A DNA stretch of 64,000 nt from NCBI RefSeq assembly GCF_020886315.1, contig NZ_AP025226.1:2444001-2508000 (forward strand). The letters are read 5' to 3'. Of this stretch, positions 9,695 to 18,956 are shown piece after piece. The DNA comes from Saccharolobus caldissimus. Lineage in GTDB: Archaea; Thermoproteota; Thermoprotei_A; Sulfolobales; Sulfolobaceae. A program made the translations under genes and the position numbers. How positions within the stretch are numbered: position 1 is the first letter of the stretch; every line of letters begins with the position of its first letter. The notes beneath the pieces are model-generated. The model was not told the DNA's origin. It did no database searches and saw nothing but the letters and a program-made list of their open reading frames with translations.

Positions 9695-9986
9695 GTTGTC
9701 AACAGTTTCCGATAAGCCGTGAAGTTTCTGTTATTTGATATCATTTAACATTCCTAATTATCCCTTCACGAGAGTTTATAAATTTTGTAGTTATAGATTA
9801 TCATGTAGAAGAGGGCCCTACAGTGAACCCGAGGAGCAATGTGAGGGGGAGGATGGGTTCAATGAGGCTCTCCATGTCGTGGCTGGGAGTCCATACTCCC
9901 TAACCTAGGCGTGGGGAGCCGGACAAGGGGAATGAAGACGAGAGGTTGAATACAAATTCATGAAACCTCAATGAAAGTCCGACCCC
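9695..9986 (+). mobile_element. IS607-derived mini-element (left end plus TnpB 3' end)
   Basis: The left end GTTGTCAACAGTTTCCGATA matches the reverse complement of 20570-20595 and, more weakly, the tnpA-proximal left end at about 32970-33000. The right part (about 9800-9955) is GC-rich and structured and includes a frame reading EGPTVNPRS...SWLGVHTP, which resembles a TnpB C-terminus. The final bases ATTCATGAAACCTCAATGAA match right ends at about 20290-20320 and 24321-24366. No target duplication is present, as expected for IS607 serine-recombinase elements. Boundaries are uncertain by about 2 bp. Confidence 0.75.
9800..9955 (+). ncRNA. Candidate omega-RNA-like scaffold in the mini-element
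   Basis: A GC-rich block, in contrast to the surrounding A/T-rich DNA, with repeated self-complementary runs such as TGGGAGTCCATACTCCC (about 9883-9899). In TnpB-encoding elements the guide scaffold is transcribed from this position toward the right end, and the adjoining flank would be the guide. Here that flank is ATPase B sequence. Expression and structure are inferred. Confidence 0.35.
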
Positions 9987-10240
9987 CAGAATAAAGTTCT
10001 TCATAAAGCTTTTCAGCGGGGACCTTTTTAGAAATATCATCATATATTTTCCTTACGTCAACGAAAACATAGTTTATATTTAATGAATTAAGTGTTGATA
10101 AAACAAGGCTGGACTTCCCAGTCCTTTTTAAGCCTAAAATAACTATCATCCTCTCATTTAGGCTTCTCTTCAGCTTTTCTATTTCAGTCTCTCTATCGAA
10201 TAAATCGTTAATTGAATCCTTAGGCTCTGTTGAAAATAAC

Positions 10241-10288
10241 AAGTATCACCACTGATACTTAGTATCACCCCCGCTAATAAAAAATTTC
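10241..10288 (-). promoter_or_regulatory. TATA-like box and paired repeat operator of ATPase B
   Basis: AAGTATCA-CCAC-TGATACTT (10241-10260) is an 8-bp-arm inverted repeat reaching the TTG start codon. It is followed at 19-bp spacing by AGTATCACC (10261-10269), so TGATAC-TTA-GTATCA forms a second overlapping dyad. A TATA-like TTTTTTATTAG lies just upstream on the minus strand (about 10277-10287). The arrangement equals that of copy D (19-bp period) but the sequence is different. Confidence 0.7.
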
Positions 10289-10321
10289 TTGTAATTTTAT
10301 GTTCATTCTCAATTAATATAA

Positions 10322-10560
10322 CTCTGACCTCCTCACCACCCTAAAGGTGAGGGTTTCCCCCAGGGCGGATCATAGATTTGTGGTTTACCGCCTTCATTTT
10401 CATCACTTCATAGCTAGTGGGAATTACCCACCCCGCTCCATTCGTCCAGCGGTAGACCAAGGGCTGGGTCTTCAGCTCATTACCCCTATCCCTCACTGGG
10501 AGTTGCCCTCCACTCCCAGATCCTAGAGACTCGGGGATATGTAGAATATTTATCGCCCCA
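10322..10560 (-). ncRNA. Candidate omega-RNA (reRNA) overlapping tnpB 3' end
   Basis: The last 200 or so bases of the element are much more GC-rich than the rest and nearly identical to 29202-29420 in the mini-element, although there the coding frame is pointless. Conservation at the nucleotide level beyond the protein suggests a structured RNA, as known for TnpB-associated guide RNAs. It would extend rightward-end first into the flank at 10321. This is inference; no transcript evidence exists. Confidence 0.45.
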
Positions 10561-11669
10561 TTTAGGTCTGCATTTATAACTTTCCCCATGCGGGGACACT
10601 TGAAAAGACCGCGTTTAACACGCCCAACCTCGTGGGCTTCCCCGCACAGGGAACAAGTCTTAGAAGTGTAGGATTCATCCACCCTAACAACCTTAATCCC
10701 TAATTCCTCCCCAACCTCCTCAAAACGCTTAATGACATAACTGTAGTTCCAGAAGTTTACCGTGAGCTTATTACCATGATTTCTAGATATCTCTCTAGGA
10801 TAACCTACAACTACCTCACTTACCCCCTTTTCTCCTAACCCCTCCATAATCCCCCTAACCATACTATTTAACGCGTGTTTCAAGAACCTCCTCCTCTTAT
10901 CGTAAAGCAGTTTAAGCTTCCTACCCCTCCTTTGCCCATGCCTAGCTAAAACTTTCTGAACCTCACTTATCCTCTTACCATAATACTCATATTGTGCAAG
11001 AACACTACCACCCTTGAAAATATACCACTTACCATCCTCAACATAAACTGTAGCTAAATTGACGATCCCTAAATCTACAGAAGCCCTTAAATTACCTTTT
11101 GCTTTCACGTTATTCTCGACCTCTATTGGTATATGAGCATACCAACTTCTCTTTGCCCCATCGTAAATTACCTCTAGTCTACCCTGTTTCCCATGCCACT
11201 TAATTTTTCCCTTAAACTTTAAGGCTAGCTTAAAGTCCTTCAAATAAATAGTCCCCTTATTTTCATCTACCTCATAACGGTCGTTCCTAATAACGATCAT
11301 CAGTTTATATTTTCTAGTTTTATCTTTCCAATACCCTGGAGGTCTTGGTTTAAACCACTTTGGTAATTTCCCCTCCTTCTTTTCCTCAATTAGTGAGAAG
11401 AAGCTTCTCCAGTCCTCAGCGTTCTTCCTAGCAACTTGTTGTGCGTTAACCTTTAACATTTGCTTGTACTTCTCGTATACCTCCTTTTCTGTCTTAGTGA
11501 AATTCACTCTCTCACCTTTCTTGTACTGTTGCATTCTTAACCAGTTCACTTCGTTCCAACATTTTGCTGTTACTATAGCCAGTTCCTTTAGCTTCTCATG
11601 TGTTTCCTTGTCTACGATGAGTTTAACTACGTTAGTTCTTTTCGTTTTCTTTCCCCCACTGTTCCTCAA
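10341..11669 (-). CDS. tnpB: TnpB, RNA-guided nuclease of IS200/IS605 element
   Basis: A 442-residue TnpB. The RuvC-like core is visible: ASVDLGIVNLATVY (Asp199), the VVVGYPREIS strand near 287-295, and INADLNGAINIL (Asp368). A zinc-ribbon region has C339-x2-C342 and C358-x2-M361, so the fourth ligand Cys is Met. TnpB cuts DNA guided by an RNA from the element's end and helps retain the element at its donor site. The start overlaps the 3' end of tnpA by 38 bp, a typical coupling. The C-terminal 60 residues overlap the putative guide RNA. The gene looks intact. Confidence 0.85.
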   Translation of the reverse strand: MRNSGGKKTKRTNVVKLIVDKETHEKLKELAIVTAKCWNEVNWLRMQQYKKGERVNFTKTEKEVYEKYKQMLKVNAQQVARKNAEDWRSFFSLIEEKKEGKLPKWFKPRPPGYWKDKTRKYKLMIVIRNDRYEVDENKGTIYLKDFKLALKFKGKIKWHGKQGRLEVIYDGAKRSWYAHIPIEVENNVKAKGNLRASVDLGIVNLATVYVEDGKWYIFKGGSVLAQYEYYGKRISEVQKVLARHGQRRGRKLKLLYDKRRRFLKHALNSMVRGIMEGLGEKGVSEVVVGYPREISRNHGNKLTVNFWNYSYVIKRFEEVGEELGIKVVRVDESYTSKTCSLCGEAHEVGRVKRGLFKCPRMGKVINADLNGAINILHIPESLGSGSGGQLPVRDRGNELKTQPLVYRWTNGAGWVIPTSYEVMKMKAVNHKSMIRPGGNPHL

Positions 11670-12042
11670 TGTATTTCCTTATGATTTCACTTGATACGTT
11701 ACCAGCTGTTGATATGAAGTAGTTTCTAGTCCAGAGTTTTCCTCCCGTGTGTTTTCTCAAATCTGGGAACTTCTTCAAAACTAGTCTGGCTGATTTTCCT
11801 TTGAAGTAGTTTGCTAGGTATGACGGAGAATATCTAGGAGGACAGTTAACGAAGAGGTGTATGTGGTCTGGCATTACTTCTAGGGCTATTATTTCACAAC
11901 CTAACTCTTCTGCAATTGATTTCAAGATCTCTTTAGTGTATTCAGCTACTTCGTCGATTAATATGCCTCTACGATACTTAGGAATCCATACGAAATGGTA
12001 GTAGCATAGGTATTTCACATACCTCGTTGATTTATATTCCAC
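11632..12042 (-). CDS. tnpA: TnpA, Y1 HUH transposase of IS200/IS605 element
   Basis: A 136-residue Y1 transposase with the HUH motif MPDHIHLFVN (His60, His62) and the catalytic Tyr in IRKYIEEQ (Tyr124). The N-terminal CYYHFVWIPKYRR strand is conserved in IS200-type enzymes. It cuts and joins single-stranded element ends using a 5'-phosphotyrosine. It has full family length and no disruptions, so the element may be active. It lies about 75 bp inside the left end. Confidence 0.9.
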   Translation of the reverse strand: MEYKSTRYVKYLCYYHFVWIPKYRRGILIDEVAEYTKEILKSIAEELGCEIIALEVMPDHIHLFVNCPPRYSPSYLANYFKGKSARLVLKKFPDLRKHTGGKLWTRNYFISTAGNVSSEIIRKYIEEQWGKENEKN

Positions 12043-12118
12043 AGTACTTTAAAGTATTCGGATTTTAAAAGCTTTACCCCGCCCCTAGAAGGGGCGAGGC
12101 TTGTCATTCACTTTGTCA

Positions 12119-13144
12119 TTAAGGAATTATTACTTCCCTACCCTCTATTTTCCCCTCGTCTAAATCCTTAAATGCCTCATTAATTTCCTCTAAATTCCTC
12201 TTTACAATAAAAGACCTTATCCTCTTTTCTTCAGCTAACTTAACTACATCTTCCAAATCGTTGAGAGTCCCGTAATTAGAACCTAATAGTTTCCTATTCC
12301 AAACTACTGTATCGAAAGTATCTAAACAGATCTTCTTACCTTCCAAACCCACTAATATAAGTGCGCCATCTTGAGCTAAGAACTTAGACAGATTATAAAC
12401 ACTTTCCTCAGTTCCCACTAAATCTATAACTGCAGAAGCTTCACCCAATTTGCTTAAAATCCCCTCAGCTTCTTTCATATTTACCGCATAATCAGCTCCC
12501 AACTTTAAGGCAAGCTCTCTGTGTTTTTCGCTTCTAGAAATGGCAACAATAGTCAGATTATTTACTAAAGCTCTTAATATTTGAATAGTATAAACTGCTA
12601 ACCCTCCTATCCCATTTACGATGACAACTGGATTAACGAATTTATTTATAAACGGTAACGCTTGTCTTATAGCGCCCATGGAAGTAGTTCCAGCATCAGC
12701 TAAAGGAGCAGCCTCTTCTGGACTCATATTATTTATCTTAACTAGCCATCTGTAACTCTGAACCCACATATATTCAGAAAAGCCCCCATTTATTGTCTGT
12801 CCGGGAATCACTTGATTTTTACATAGACTATATTTCCCCTCCCTACAATACCTGCAAGTCAGATCTCCCCAAGTTGCGTAAACTACTACTCTATCTCCTA
12901 CACTTATTCCCTTAACGTTATCTCCTACATTTACTACTTTACCCGCGTTTTCATGCCCTAATATTATAGGTAACTTAAACGTGGGTCTAGCCTCTAAGCC
13001 CTTCCATATCCTTAAATCAGTCCTACAAATCCCCGCTCCTTCGATTTTAATAACTACCTCTTCTCCCTTAGGTTCCCTTATCTCTACATCCTCTATGGGC
13101 ATAGGCTTATTGAACTCCTTTAGGAGCGCAGCTCTAGATTTCAT
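12119..13144 (-). CDS. Zinc-dependent alcohol/sugar dehydrogenase (MDR family)
   Basis: With the ATG at 13144 the protein has 341 residues, the usual length; the longer frame to 13216 adds an unlikely N-terminus. Catalytic zinc ligands are Cys40 (GAGICRTD) and His64-Glu65 (GHEN). The structural zinc lobe has Cys97, Cys100 and Cys108 with Asp94 in place of the first Cys, similar in spirit to the Glu found in known Sulfolobus ADH. The NAD(P) motif is VNGIGGLAVY. It is divergent from an enolase-superfamily dehydratase with about 85 bp between starts, so it may oxidise a sugar or its lactone precursor in the same pathway. The substrate is not determined. Confidence 0.85.
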   Translation of the reverse strand: MKSRAALLKEFNKPMPIEDVEIREPKGEEVVIKIEGAGICRTDLRIWKGLEARPTFKLPIILGHENAGKVVNVGDNVKGISVGDRVVVYATWGDLTCRYCREGKYSLCKNQVIPGQTINGGFSEYMWVQSYRWLVKINNMSPEEAAPLADAGTTSMGAIRQALPFINKFVNPVVIVNGIGGLAVYTIQILRALVNNLTIVAISRSEKHRELALKLGADYAVNMKEAEGILSKLGEASAVIDLVGTEESVYNLSKFLAQDGALILVGLEGKKICLDTFDTVVWNRKLLGSNYGTLNDLEDVVKLAEEKRIRSFIVKRNLEEINEAFKDLDEGKIEGREVIIP

Positions 13145-13230
13145 GGGATTAATACTATCTATATAAAATAAACAATTCATCCATACCAGTTTGGGAGAAC
13201 AGATTATACTATGCAATCTATTCGTTTTAT

Positions 13231-14334
13231 ATGAAAATTACCAAAATATATGTAGTTAAAAAGGAGAGGATAGTCAGAGAGAATTACCCTTACGTTAAGC
13301 CTACCGATTATTATAACCTTAACGAGTCCCCATTTAAATCAGCATTCATGGAAGAGGTTTGCTTCTTAAAGTTGGAAACGGATGAAGAGGGAATTTATTC
13401 GATAATAGAGACCTCCTCTCCAGTATGTGATTTTGTAATGGAACACTTATCGAATATGGTTATTGGAATGAATGTTGCTAATATCGCCATGACGTGGGAC
13501 TTATTATATCGTTACACTCTGCCCATAGGTAGAGCGGGGATAGCGTTACATGCAATAAGTGCAATTAATTTGCTTATGTACGATGCATATGCCAAATATT
13601 TAGATGTGCCAGTTTACAATCTACTGGGAGGGAAGACTAGGGATAAAATTAGGGCTTATGCAAGTCATTTGCATCCGACTAATAAGGATGATTTGCAAAA
13701 GGAGGCTTTAAGTTACGTTGAGGAAGGTTATACTGCGATGAAGATGAGGTTCTGTTGCGGTCCATCAGACCCTTTAGGGGTTGATAAGAATGTGGAATTA
13801 GTTAAAATTATTAGAGATGCTGTAGGATATTCTGTGGAGCTAGCAGGAGACGCGTGGATGTCATGGAACTTAAATTTTTCATTAAAAATGGTTAGGAAAC
13901 TTGAAAAATATGAGATGAGCTGGATTGAGGAACCCCTATTGCCTGATGACTTTGAGTCCTACAGTTACCTAAGCAGAAGTACAAGTATACCCATTGCAGC
14001 AGGAGAGCATCACTATCACGTTTATGATTTTAAAAGGCTATTAGATGCGGGAGTTAGAATACTTCAGCCCGATGCACTATGGGTAGGAGGGATAACACCA
14101 ATGAAGAAGATTTCTGCTTTAGCTGAAGCGTATGGAGCTGTAGTGATTCCCCATACTTCAAACATATATAATCTTCACTTTATCATATCAGAGCCGGAAA
14201 GTATAACGCCTATGGCTGAATATTTAACGAGGTATAAGTGGCTTGAGGATAGGGTATTAAATGCACCTAAACCAGAAAAAGGTTATTTTAGATTAAATAA
14301 TGAAAGTGGCTTCGGTTTAAAATATGAACTTTAA
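13231..14334 (+). CDS. Enolase-superfamily sugar-acid dehydratase (L-rhamnonate dehydratase-like)
   Basis: A 367-residue member of the mandelate racemase/muconate lactonizing group. Metal ligands are Asp207 (AGDAWMSW), Glu233 (WIEEPLLPDD) and Glu259 (AAGEHHYH). The likely acid/base His308 lies in PHTSNIY, and LQPDALWVGGIT is conserved. The DAWMSW, GEHHYH and SNIY spellings are those of the rhamnonate dehydratase subgroup, which dehydrates a deoxy-aldonic acid to a 2-keto-3-deoxy acid. Pairing with the divergent zinc dehydrogenase and nearby MFS carriers fits a deoxy-sugar or related aldonic-acid pathway. The exact substrate (rhamnonate, fuconate or another) is not decided. Confidence 0.8.
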   Translation: MKITKIYVVKKERIVRENYPYVKPTDYYNLNESPFKSAFMEEVCFLKLETDEEGIYSIIETSSPVCDFVMEHLSNMVIGMNVANIAMTWDLLYRYTLPIGRAGIALHAISAINLLMYDAYAKYLDVPVYNLLGGKTRDKIRAYASHLHPTNKDDLQKEALSYVEEGYTAMKMRFCCGPSDPLGVDKNVELVKIIRDAVGYSVELAGDAWMSWNLNFSLKMVRKLEKYEMSWIEEPLLPDDFESYSYLSRSTSIPIAAGEHHYHVYDFKRLLDAGVRILQPDALWVGGITPMKKISALAEAYGAVVIPHTSNIYNLHFIISEPESITPMAEYLTRYKWLEDRVLNAPKPEKGYFRLNNESGFGLKYEL

Positions 14335-14640
14335 CTTTCCTATAAAAGGTATTTTATATAAATTACTAGTCAATTTTTGTTTTGATTAAACTTCTGGAAA
14401 ATTGTAAATCTCGTCGAAAGTGTAGTTATTAAGCTACGAATGAGTAAGCGAGCTTATAAAGGCATAAATAACGCTACACTCCATAACGGATTACTTTGTG
14501 ACAAAATTTATAGACTTAATGACGGCACTATTATCTCGTCTAATGATTTTACAGAAATTTACCCTACCAAAATGTTATATAAGAAAAAAGAGTAGCTTAT
14601 TTACTAAAATATTTCACCGTAAAAGTCTTTAAGTACTTCC

Positions 14641-15033
14641 TCTAACGATTTGCCTTAAGATCTGGGGCCAAATAGCCCTCCTATTATTGCTGCAGTAATG
14701 AAAAATGCAGCAAATATTCCCGCCATAGCTGAATAACCTAAAGTATTAATAATACCTAATGAGGCCTATATACCAGAATAGGTTAGTAAATGACATTAAT
14801 CTACCTCTTCCCCTCTTAGATGCGTATTCAGCTATTAATGACCAGGAAGTGGGAACATTAATACCTACTGCTAAACCTATCTAATATATATATCCTGGTA
14901 TAAGCATGAAAACGCTGGTACTTGCAGTTATTATTATTGCTCCTAGAATATCTATTAATAAATCGTAAGTGTAAATGGTCTTTCTACCAAATCTATCTTC
15001 TAGTGGTCTAGCTATTATTGCCCCTAGACCATA
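14641..15033 (-). pseudogene. MFS transporter fragment, decayed
   Basis: On the minus strand the conceptual translation contains the MFS loop motif PLEDRFGRK, then YTYDLLIDILGAI, and SWSLIAEYASKRGRGRLMS, interrupted by stops and frameshifts. These correspond to the loop 2-3 and helix 4-5 regions of a sugar-porter-type carrier. Both ends are missing. The surrounding 14335-14640 and 15298-15392 regions show no gene. It probably is a decayed duplicate of the neighbouring transporters. Confidence 0.55.
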
Positions 15034-15392
15034 TTAGTGGCAATGGAAGATTATATTAACGCTTGCTTTATAGTTGCTGGTGCTGCTTCAGCTATATTCT
15101 GGGTTTCATATTTCCACTTGATACTTTTAGGTCTAATAGCGTTATCAAGTTCTAATACTTTTGCTTCAGATATATTTATAATATACTACCCTTATCGGAG
15201 AATTATCAAATATAGAAAAGTCCTTATTGGTGATGTTTCGCAATATCCAAGCTTAGTTACAAATTTTACTTTATTAAAACATAGCTTAGGAACATAAATG
15301 AATCTGTGTTTCATTTATAGAATTTTCCATGTTAATAAATTTATAACCAATTATTTACATTACACCTATAATCTTTAACTTAAAAAAAGATT

Positions 15393-16721
15393 TTATCTTG
15401 AAATTGCTTCTAGAGGAGTACCAGGTTTGATCGTTGGTCCAGTTAAGAATAATATTATACTAATTATAAATCCTATTGCCCCAATAGCTATTATATCACC
15501 AGTAACACCTATTAATGAAATAAGGGAACCGTAAGCTAAAGAAGTGATTCCCCAACCTAACTGACCAAAAGCTGCAGATAAGACATTAACTGTACCTCTT
15601 ATTCTAGTAGGTACTGTCTCATTAATATAATTTATAACATTAGCAAAATTCCCATTTATCCAGAAGGATGCAAAGGAGTATGTAATAAGTAACGGAAGAA
15701 ATGAGGATGGAGACATAGCAAATGCTATAATCCCTAAAAGAGCTAATGCTGTGCCTAATGCTCCACCATATTTCCTTCCTATTAGCTCACTGATTGCTCC
15801 AGCTACTACGTATCCAGGTATAGTAATAAAGGAACCTATTCCAATTATAGTACCAGTTTCAACTACGGGAACGTGGAGTATTTCTTCCATATAGTATGCT
15901 GCTAAAAGAACAAGTGGTACTTGTCCTGCTAAATAAATTGTATATAATAAAATAGACCTTATAGTAGTTTTCCTAACGTCATTTTCAAATGCTTGTTTAT
16001 AAGGACTCTTATTAATCTTATCTACTCTTGTAACTATTTGAGTTTTTTCATCAATCTTACCTTTTCTTGCTTTCTTTATTTCTTCAAATCTTAAAGATTC
16101 CTTTATCCATCTCCTCGCTACTACTATAAGTAACATAGGTATTACAGCTACAAACCATATGTAAGTAAATCCTAAGGGTTTATATAATGTAGCGACTATT
16201 ACTCCAGCTATTCCCACACCTGTTGGCCATCCCGCTTGAACAAATGAGTAAATTAGTCCTCTCCATCTGGCTGGCATTTCTTCTGTGATAAGACTGGCTG
16301 CTACTGGTTGTTCATTTTGAGCTAGTGATTGAGCACCTATTCTGGTAAGTATTAACGGAATAACACCTGCATATGTTGCTAATCCTGTTAATCCAGTAAG
16401 AATACTTGTAATCAACAAAGTTATTTGATAATATAATTTACGTCCTACAATATCTAGGAAGTATCCTGAAGCTAATACGCCAATAGCAAGACCAAATTGT
16501 ATTATGGAAAGCATAAGTGCTACTTGAAAAGAATTTAATTTATCTATTTTAGAAATAGGACCTAAAAGCAATCCGAACATGTTCCATTCGTATACCACCA
16601 TTGTCCATCCTAACCATGCCGTTATCACCAGAAAAATTTTGTACTTAACACTTCTTGTTCTTTTAACCTCTTCTTCTATTTTGAAATAATCTTGTCTATT
16701 TTCCTTATTTTCTTGAGTCAT
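15393..16721 (-). CDS. MFS transporter (sugar/organic acid porter type)
   Basis: A 442-residue, 12-helix major facilitator protein of the cytoplasmic membrane. Loop motifs are DIVGRKLYYQ after helix 2, EEMPARWRGLIYSF after helix 4, and the mirror motif GRKYGGALG in the second half, followed by ETVPTRIRGTVN. A TATA-like AAATATATAG lies at about 16743-16752, 22-31 bp before the start. It is divergent from the next transporter (about 180 bp apart), with which it shares the same plan. The neighbouring dehydratase and cyclase suggest an organic or sugar acid substrate; this is inference. Confidence 0.85.
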   Translation of the reverse strand: MTQENKENRQDYFKIEEEVKRTRSVKYKIFLVITAWLGWTMVVYEWNMFGLLLGPISKIDKLNSFQVALMLSIIQFGLAIGVLASGYFLDIVGRKLYYQITLLITSILTGLTGLATYAGVIPLILTRIGAQSLAQNEQPVAASLITEEMPARWRGLIYSFVQAGWPTGVGIAGVIVATLYKPLGFTYIWFVAVIPMLLIVVARRWIKESLRFEEIKKARKGKIDEKTQIVTRVDKINKSPYKQAFENDVRKTTIRSILLYTIYLAGQVPLVLLAAYYMEEILHVPVVETGTIIGIGSFITIPGYVVAGAISELIGRKYGGALGTALALLGIIAFAMSPSSFLPLLITYSFASFWINGNFANVINYINETVPTRIRGTVNVLSAAFGQLGWGITSLAYGSLISLIGVTGDIIAIGAIGFIISIILFLTGPTIKPGTPLEAISR

Positions 16722-16900
16722 ACAATCAACGGTATTATTTGGAGACTATATATTTATGATATCATACAGGTTAGGAGAATTTAGTGGGAGAACTTTTTAA
16801 CTAAGATCCCCATGGTTAATAATCAAAGATTCAAAGCATCCATATAAGTTAGGATATTAAATTAAATTATAATATTTTATTAGATGTTATTGAGATTAAA

Positions 16901-18211
16901 ATGAGTAATCCATCAAATTATAAAAAGGAAGAAAATGTACAACCTCATAGATCTACTAGATATTTAATATATCTCACTGGAATTGCGCTTGCTGGATGGG
17001 CTATGGCATCTTTTGATTTTAATTTATTTACATTAACATTACCACTAACATCAAAGGCTCTACATTTTACTGTTGCCGAAGCAGGTCTTTTATCTGGGAT
17101 AATATATTTAGGCCAATTTGTTTCGGTACTCGTCTTTGGTCCCTTAATGGATAGAATAGGAAGAAAACTAATGTTTCAGCTTACCCTTTTAATTTCTGCC
17201 TTGTTTACTGGATTTACCGCATTCGTTCAGAATTTCATACAATTTGCAACTTTAAGATTTATATCTGATGGTAGCGCTTTCGCAGAACTTCCAACTGGAT
17301 TAACACTAATAACTGAGGAGTCTAAACCAGCGTTAAGGGGAATATTATATGGTTTTGTTCAAGGAGGTTGGCCATTAGGTGTTTTCATAGCCTCTGCCAT
17401 ATATTTAGCGTTAGAACCTTTAATAGGATGGAGAGGTTTATATCTAGTAGGTGTGCTACCTTTAATAGTCATAGTTATAGGAAGAAAATGGATTAAGGAG
17501 TCGCCTAGATTTGAAGACCTTAAGTCTGCATTAAAAGGAGAAAAACAACCTACTTATAAGGCCGATTTAAATAAGGCTAAACAATTCCCATTTAAACAAC
17601 TCTTTACTGACAAATCTATAAGGAGGCAATTAATTGCAGTTAATTTAGCATGGATGTTATATACGTTTTCATTTGTTACTACTAATGTAGTAATATCCCT
17701 AATATTTACAACGTATTATCACTTATCTGCATCTCAATCTGCTTCTATATTACTTATCTCATCAGCAATAGGATACTTTGCATATCCACTAGCTGGATGG
17801 TACGGACAGAAAATCGGTAGGAGGAATGCTTGGGCTATAAGTAGTATTATCATGCCAATTTTAGCTGCAGTTTTCTTGTTTACTGCTAAGCCCGGAAATT
17901 ATTATTCTGTACTTCTTCCATATATTCCATTATATTTCTTTAGTAATGGCACTTTCGCATCGCCTGGCTTTATGTATGTTTCAGAAAGTTTTCCAACTAG
18001 GGTAAGAGGTACTGCAACTGGATTTACGATGGCTTTAATAGCTGCGGCATATGCTATTGGAGGTTTTTTATTTTATGGAGTACTTACAGTTACTAATAGT
18101 ATATCTCTAACATGGATTCTACTAGCCATAATATTACCTTTAGGATCCCTATCAATATTATTAGGTAAAAATATACCACCTAGTGCGGAGCTGGAAGAAA
18201 TCGTGTGGTGA
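16901..18211 (+). CDS. MFS transporter (sugar/organic acid porter type)
   Basis: A 436-residue membrane carrier with 12 predicted helices. Signature loops are DRIGRKLMFQ, EESKPALRGILYGF, GQKIGRRNAW and ESFPTRVRGTATG. The N-terminal 25 residues are polar and cytoplasmic. It is followed after 7 bp by a cyclase-family hydrolase on the same strand, so the two are probably one operon in which the carrier imports the hydrolase's substrate. Confidence 0.85.
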   Translation: MSNPSNYKKEENVQPHRSTRYLIYLTGIALAGWAMASFDFNLFTLTLPLTSKALHFTVAEAGLLSGIIYLGQFVSVLVFGPLMDRIGRKLMFQLTLLISALFTGFTAFVQNFIQFATLRFISDGSAFAELPTGLTLITEESKPALRGILYGFVQGGWPLGVFIASAIYLALEPLIGWRGLYLVGVLPLIVIVIGRKWIKESPRFEDLKSALKGEKQPTYKADLNKAKQFPFKQLFTDKSIRRQLIAVNLAWMLYTFSFVTTNVVISLIFTTYYHLSASQSASILLISSAIGYFAYPLAGWYGQKIGRRNAWAISSIIMPILAAVFLFTAKPGNYYSVLLPYIPLYFFSNGTFASPGFMYVSESFPTRVRGTATGFTMALIAAAYAIGGFLFYGVLTVTNSISLTWILLAIILPLGSLSILLGKNIPPSAELEEIVW

Positions 18212-18218
18212 CAAAATT

Positions 18219-18929
18219 ATGAGATTAAGGGAATTTATACAAAAAATTCCTAAAGCTAATTTTTACGATCTAACACATGAATTGTATCATAATATGCCAG
18301 TCTATCCTACCGTAAGACCTTTTAGTATTAACTTAATAAATTTTATAGCTAAAGACAAGTTTGAAGCAAGAGAACTAATAATGATAACACATCATGGAAC
18401 ACATTTTGATGCCCCAACACATATGATAGAGAACGGTAAGAGTATAGATAAATTCGATATAAGTAATTTCATTCAACCAGCAGCAGTTTTAAACCTATCA
18501 ACAATTCTTAAACCTAAGGAGGAAATATCATCTAACATCCTTATTAAATTCGAAAATGTAATAAAGAGAAATAATGCTATTTTGTTCTATACTGGATGGA
18601 GTAAAAAAAGAGGATTTAATAGTGAATATATATTAGAATGGCCTTATATGGATATAGAAGGCGCTAAATATATTGCTAGTTTTGATAATATTAAAATACT
18701 AGGTACTGATGGTCTAAGTATAGCTGGCTATAACGGAAATGTGCATGTAATCGAAACGCATAGGATACTGTTAGAAAAGAACATATTAATATTAGAGGAA
18801 CTAAATTTTAATACGTTGGCTGAAGTAATAGCAGGCAAAGAATATGTTGAAGGTACTTTAATAGCATTACCGCTATTAATAAAAGATGGTGATGGATCGC
18901 CAACTAGAGTTGTTTTTATCTTAGATTAA
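18219..18929 (+). CDS. Cyclase-family metal hydrolase (kynurenine-formamidase-like)
   Basis: ATG 18219 gives 236 residues and starts 7 bp after the transporter stop; a GTG at 18183 inside that gene is less likely. The family motif H-x-G-T-H-x-D-x-P-x-H is visible as HHGTHFDAPTHM (about residues 58-69), which binds zinc or manganese in this amidase/cyclase fold. Further conserved parts are FYTGWSKKRG and the late EELNFNTL. Known members hydrolyse N-formylkynurenine, isatin or cyclic ketones and lactones; the substrate here is unknown. A second, distant family member lies at 39788-40636. Confidence 0.8.
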   Translation: MRLREFIQKIPKANFYDLTHELYHNMPVYPTVRPFSINLINFIAKDKFEARELIMITHHGTHFDAPTHMIENGKSIDKFDISNFIQPAAVLNLSTILKPKEEISSNILIKFENVIKRNNAILFYTGWSKKRGFNSEYILEWPYMDIEGAKYIASFDNIKILGTDGLSIAGYNGNVHVIETHRILLEKNILILEELNFNTLAEVIAGKEYVEGTLIALPLLIKDGDGSPTRVVFILD

Positions 18930-18956
18930 TTTTTTTAAAAAAGTTATGTTATACAA

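Larger units (their letters stand above)
8883..10242 (-). pseudogene. Archaeal ATPase with C-terminal winged helix, copy B, split by insertion
   Basis: The 5' part (10242 to about 9987) encodes LFDRETEIEKL and Walker A GLKRTGKSS. The 3' part (9694 to 8883) continues with LLKLSKRERIKD, Walker B VVVVFDEAQYL, FTGSEVGLL, and a winged helix ending NEYKIADPIIRY. A 292-bp IS607-derived element separates them. Removing 9695-9986 joins codon S85-G86 to L87 in frame and gives about 355 residues, matching copy D (357). The start is TTG, forced by an upstream in-frame TGA. The gene is inactive as it stands unless the element excises; the two halves might also give fragments. Confidence 0.85.
10322..12117 (-). 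mobile_element. Complete IS200/IS605-family element (tnpA + tnpB)
   Basis: Both genes read leftward. The right end (about 10322-10350) carries an imperfect hairpin around ACCCTAAAGGTGAGGG; the left end (about 12065-12117) carries GCCCCTAGAAGGGGCGAGGC. The same ends occur in the mini-element at 27994-29521, which supports the boundaries to within a few bases. As usual for this family there are no terminal inverted repeats or target duplications. The left end touches the 3' end of the alcohol dehydrogenase gene. Confidence 0.8.

Noticed and set aside
4120-14440. Weak similarity between about 4121-4145 and 14418-14440 (AGTGT-GTTATTAAGC)
   Set aside because: Only about 20 bp with mismatches and no further alignment in the flanks; not enough for a repeat family.
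15037-15297. 86-codon plus-strand frame beside the MFS fragment
   Set aside because: Hydrophobic content suggests a membrane protein, but no motif, promoter or homologue could be recognised and it adjoins a decayed transporter; I could not support it as a gene.
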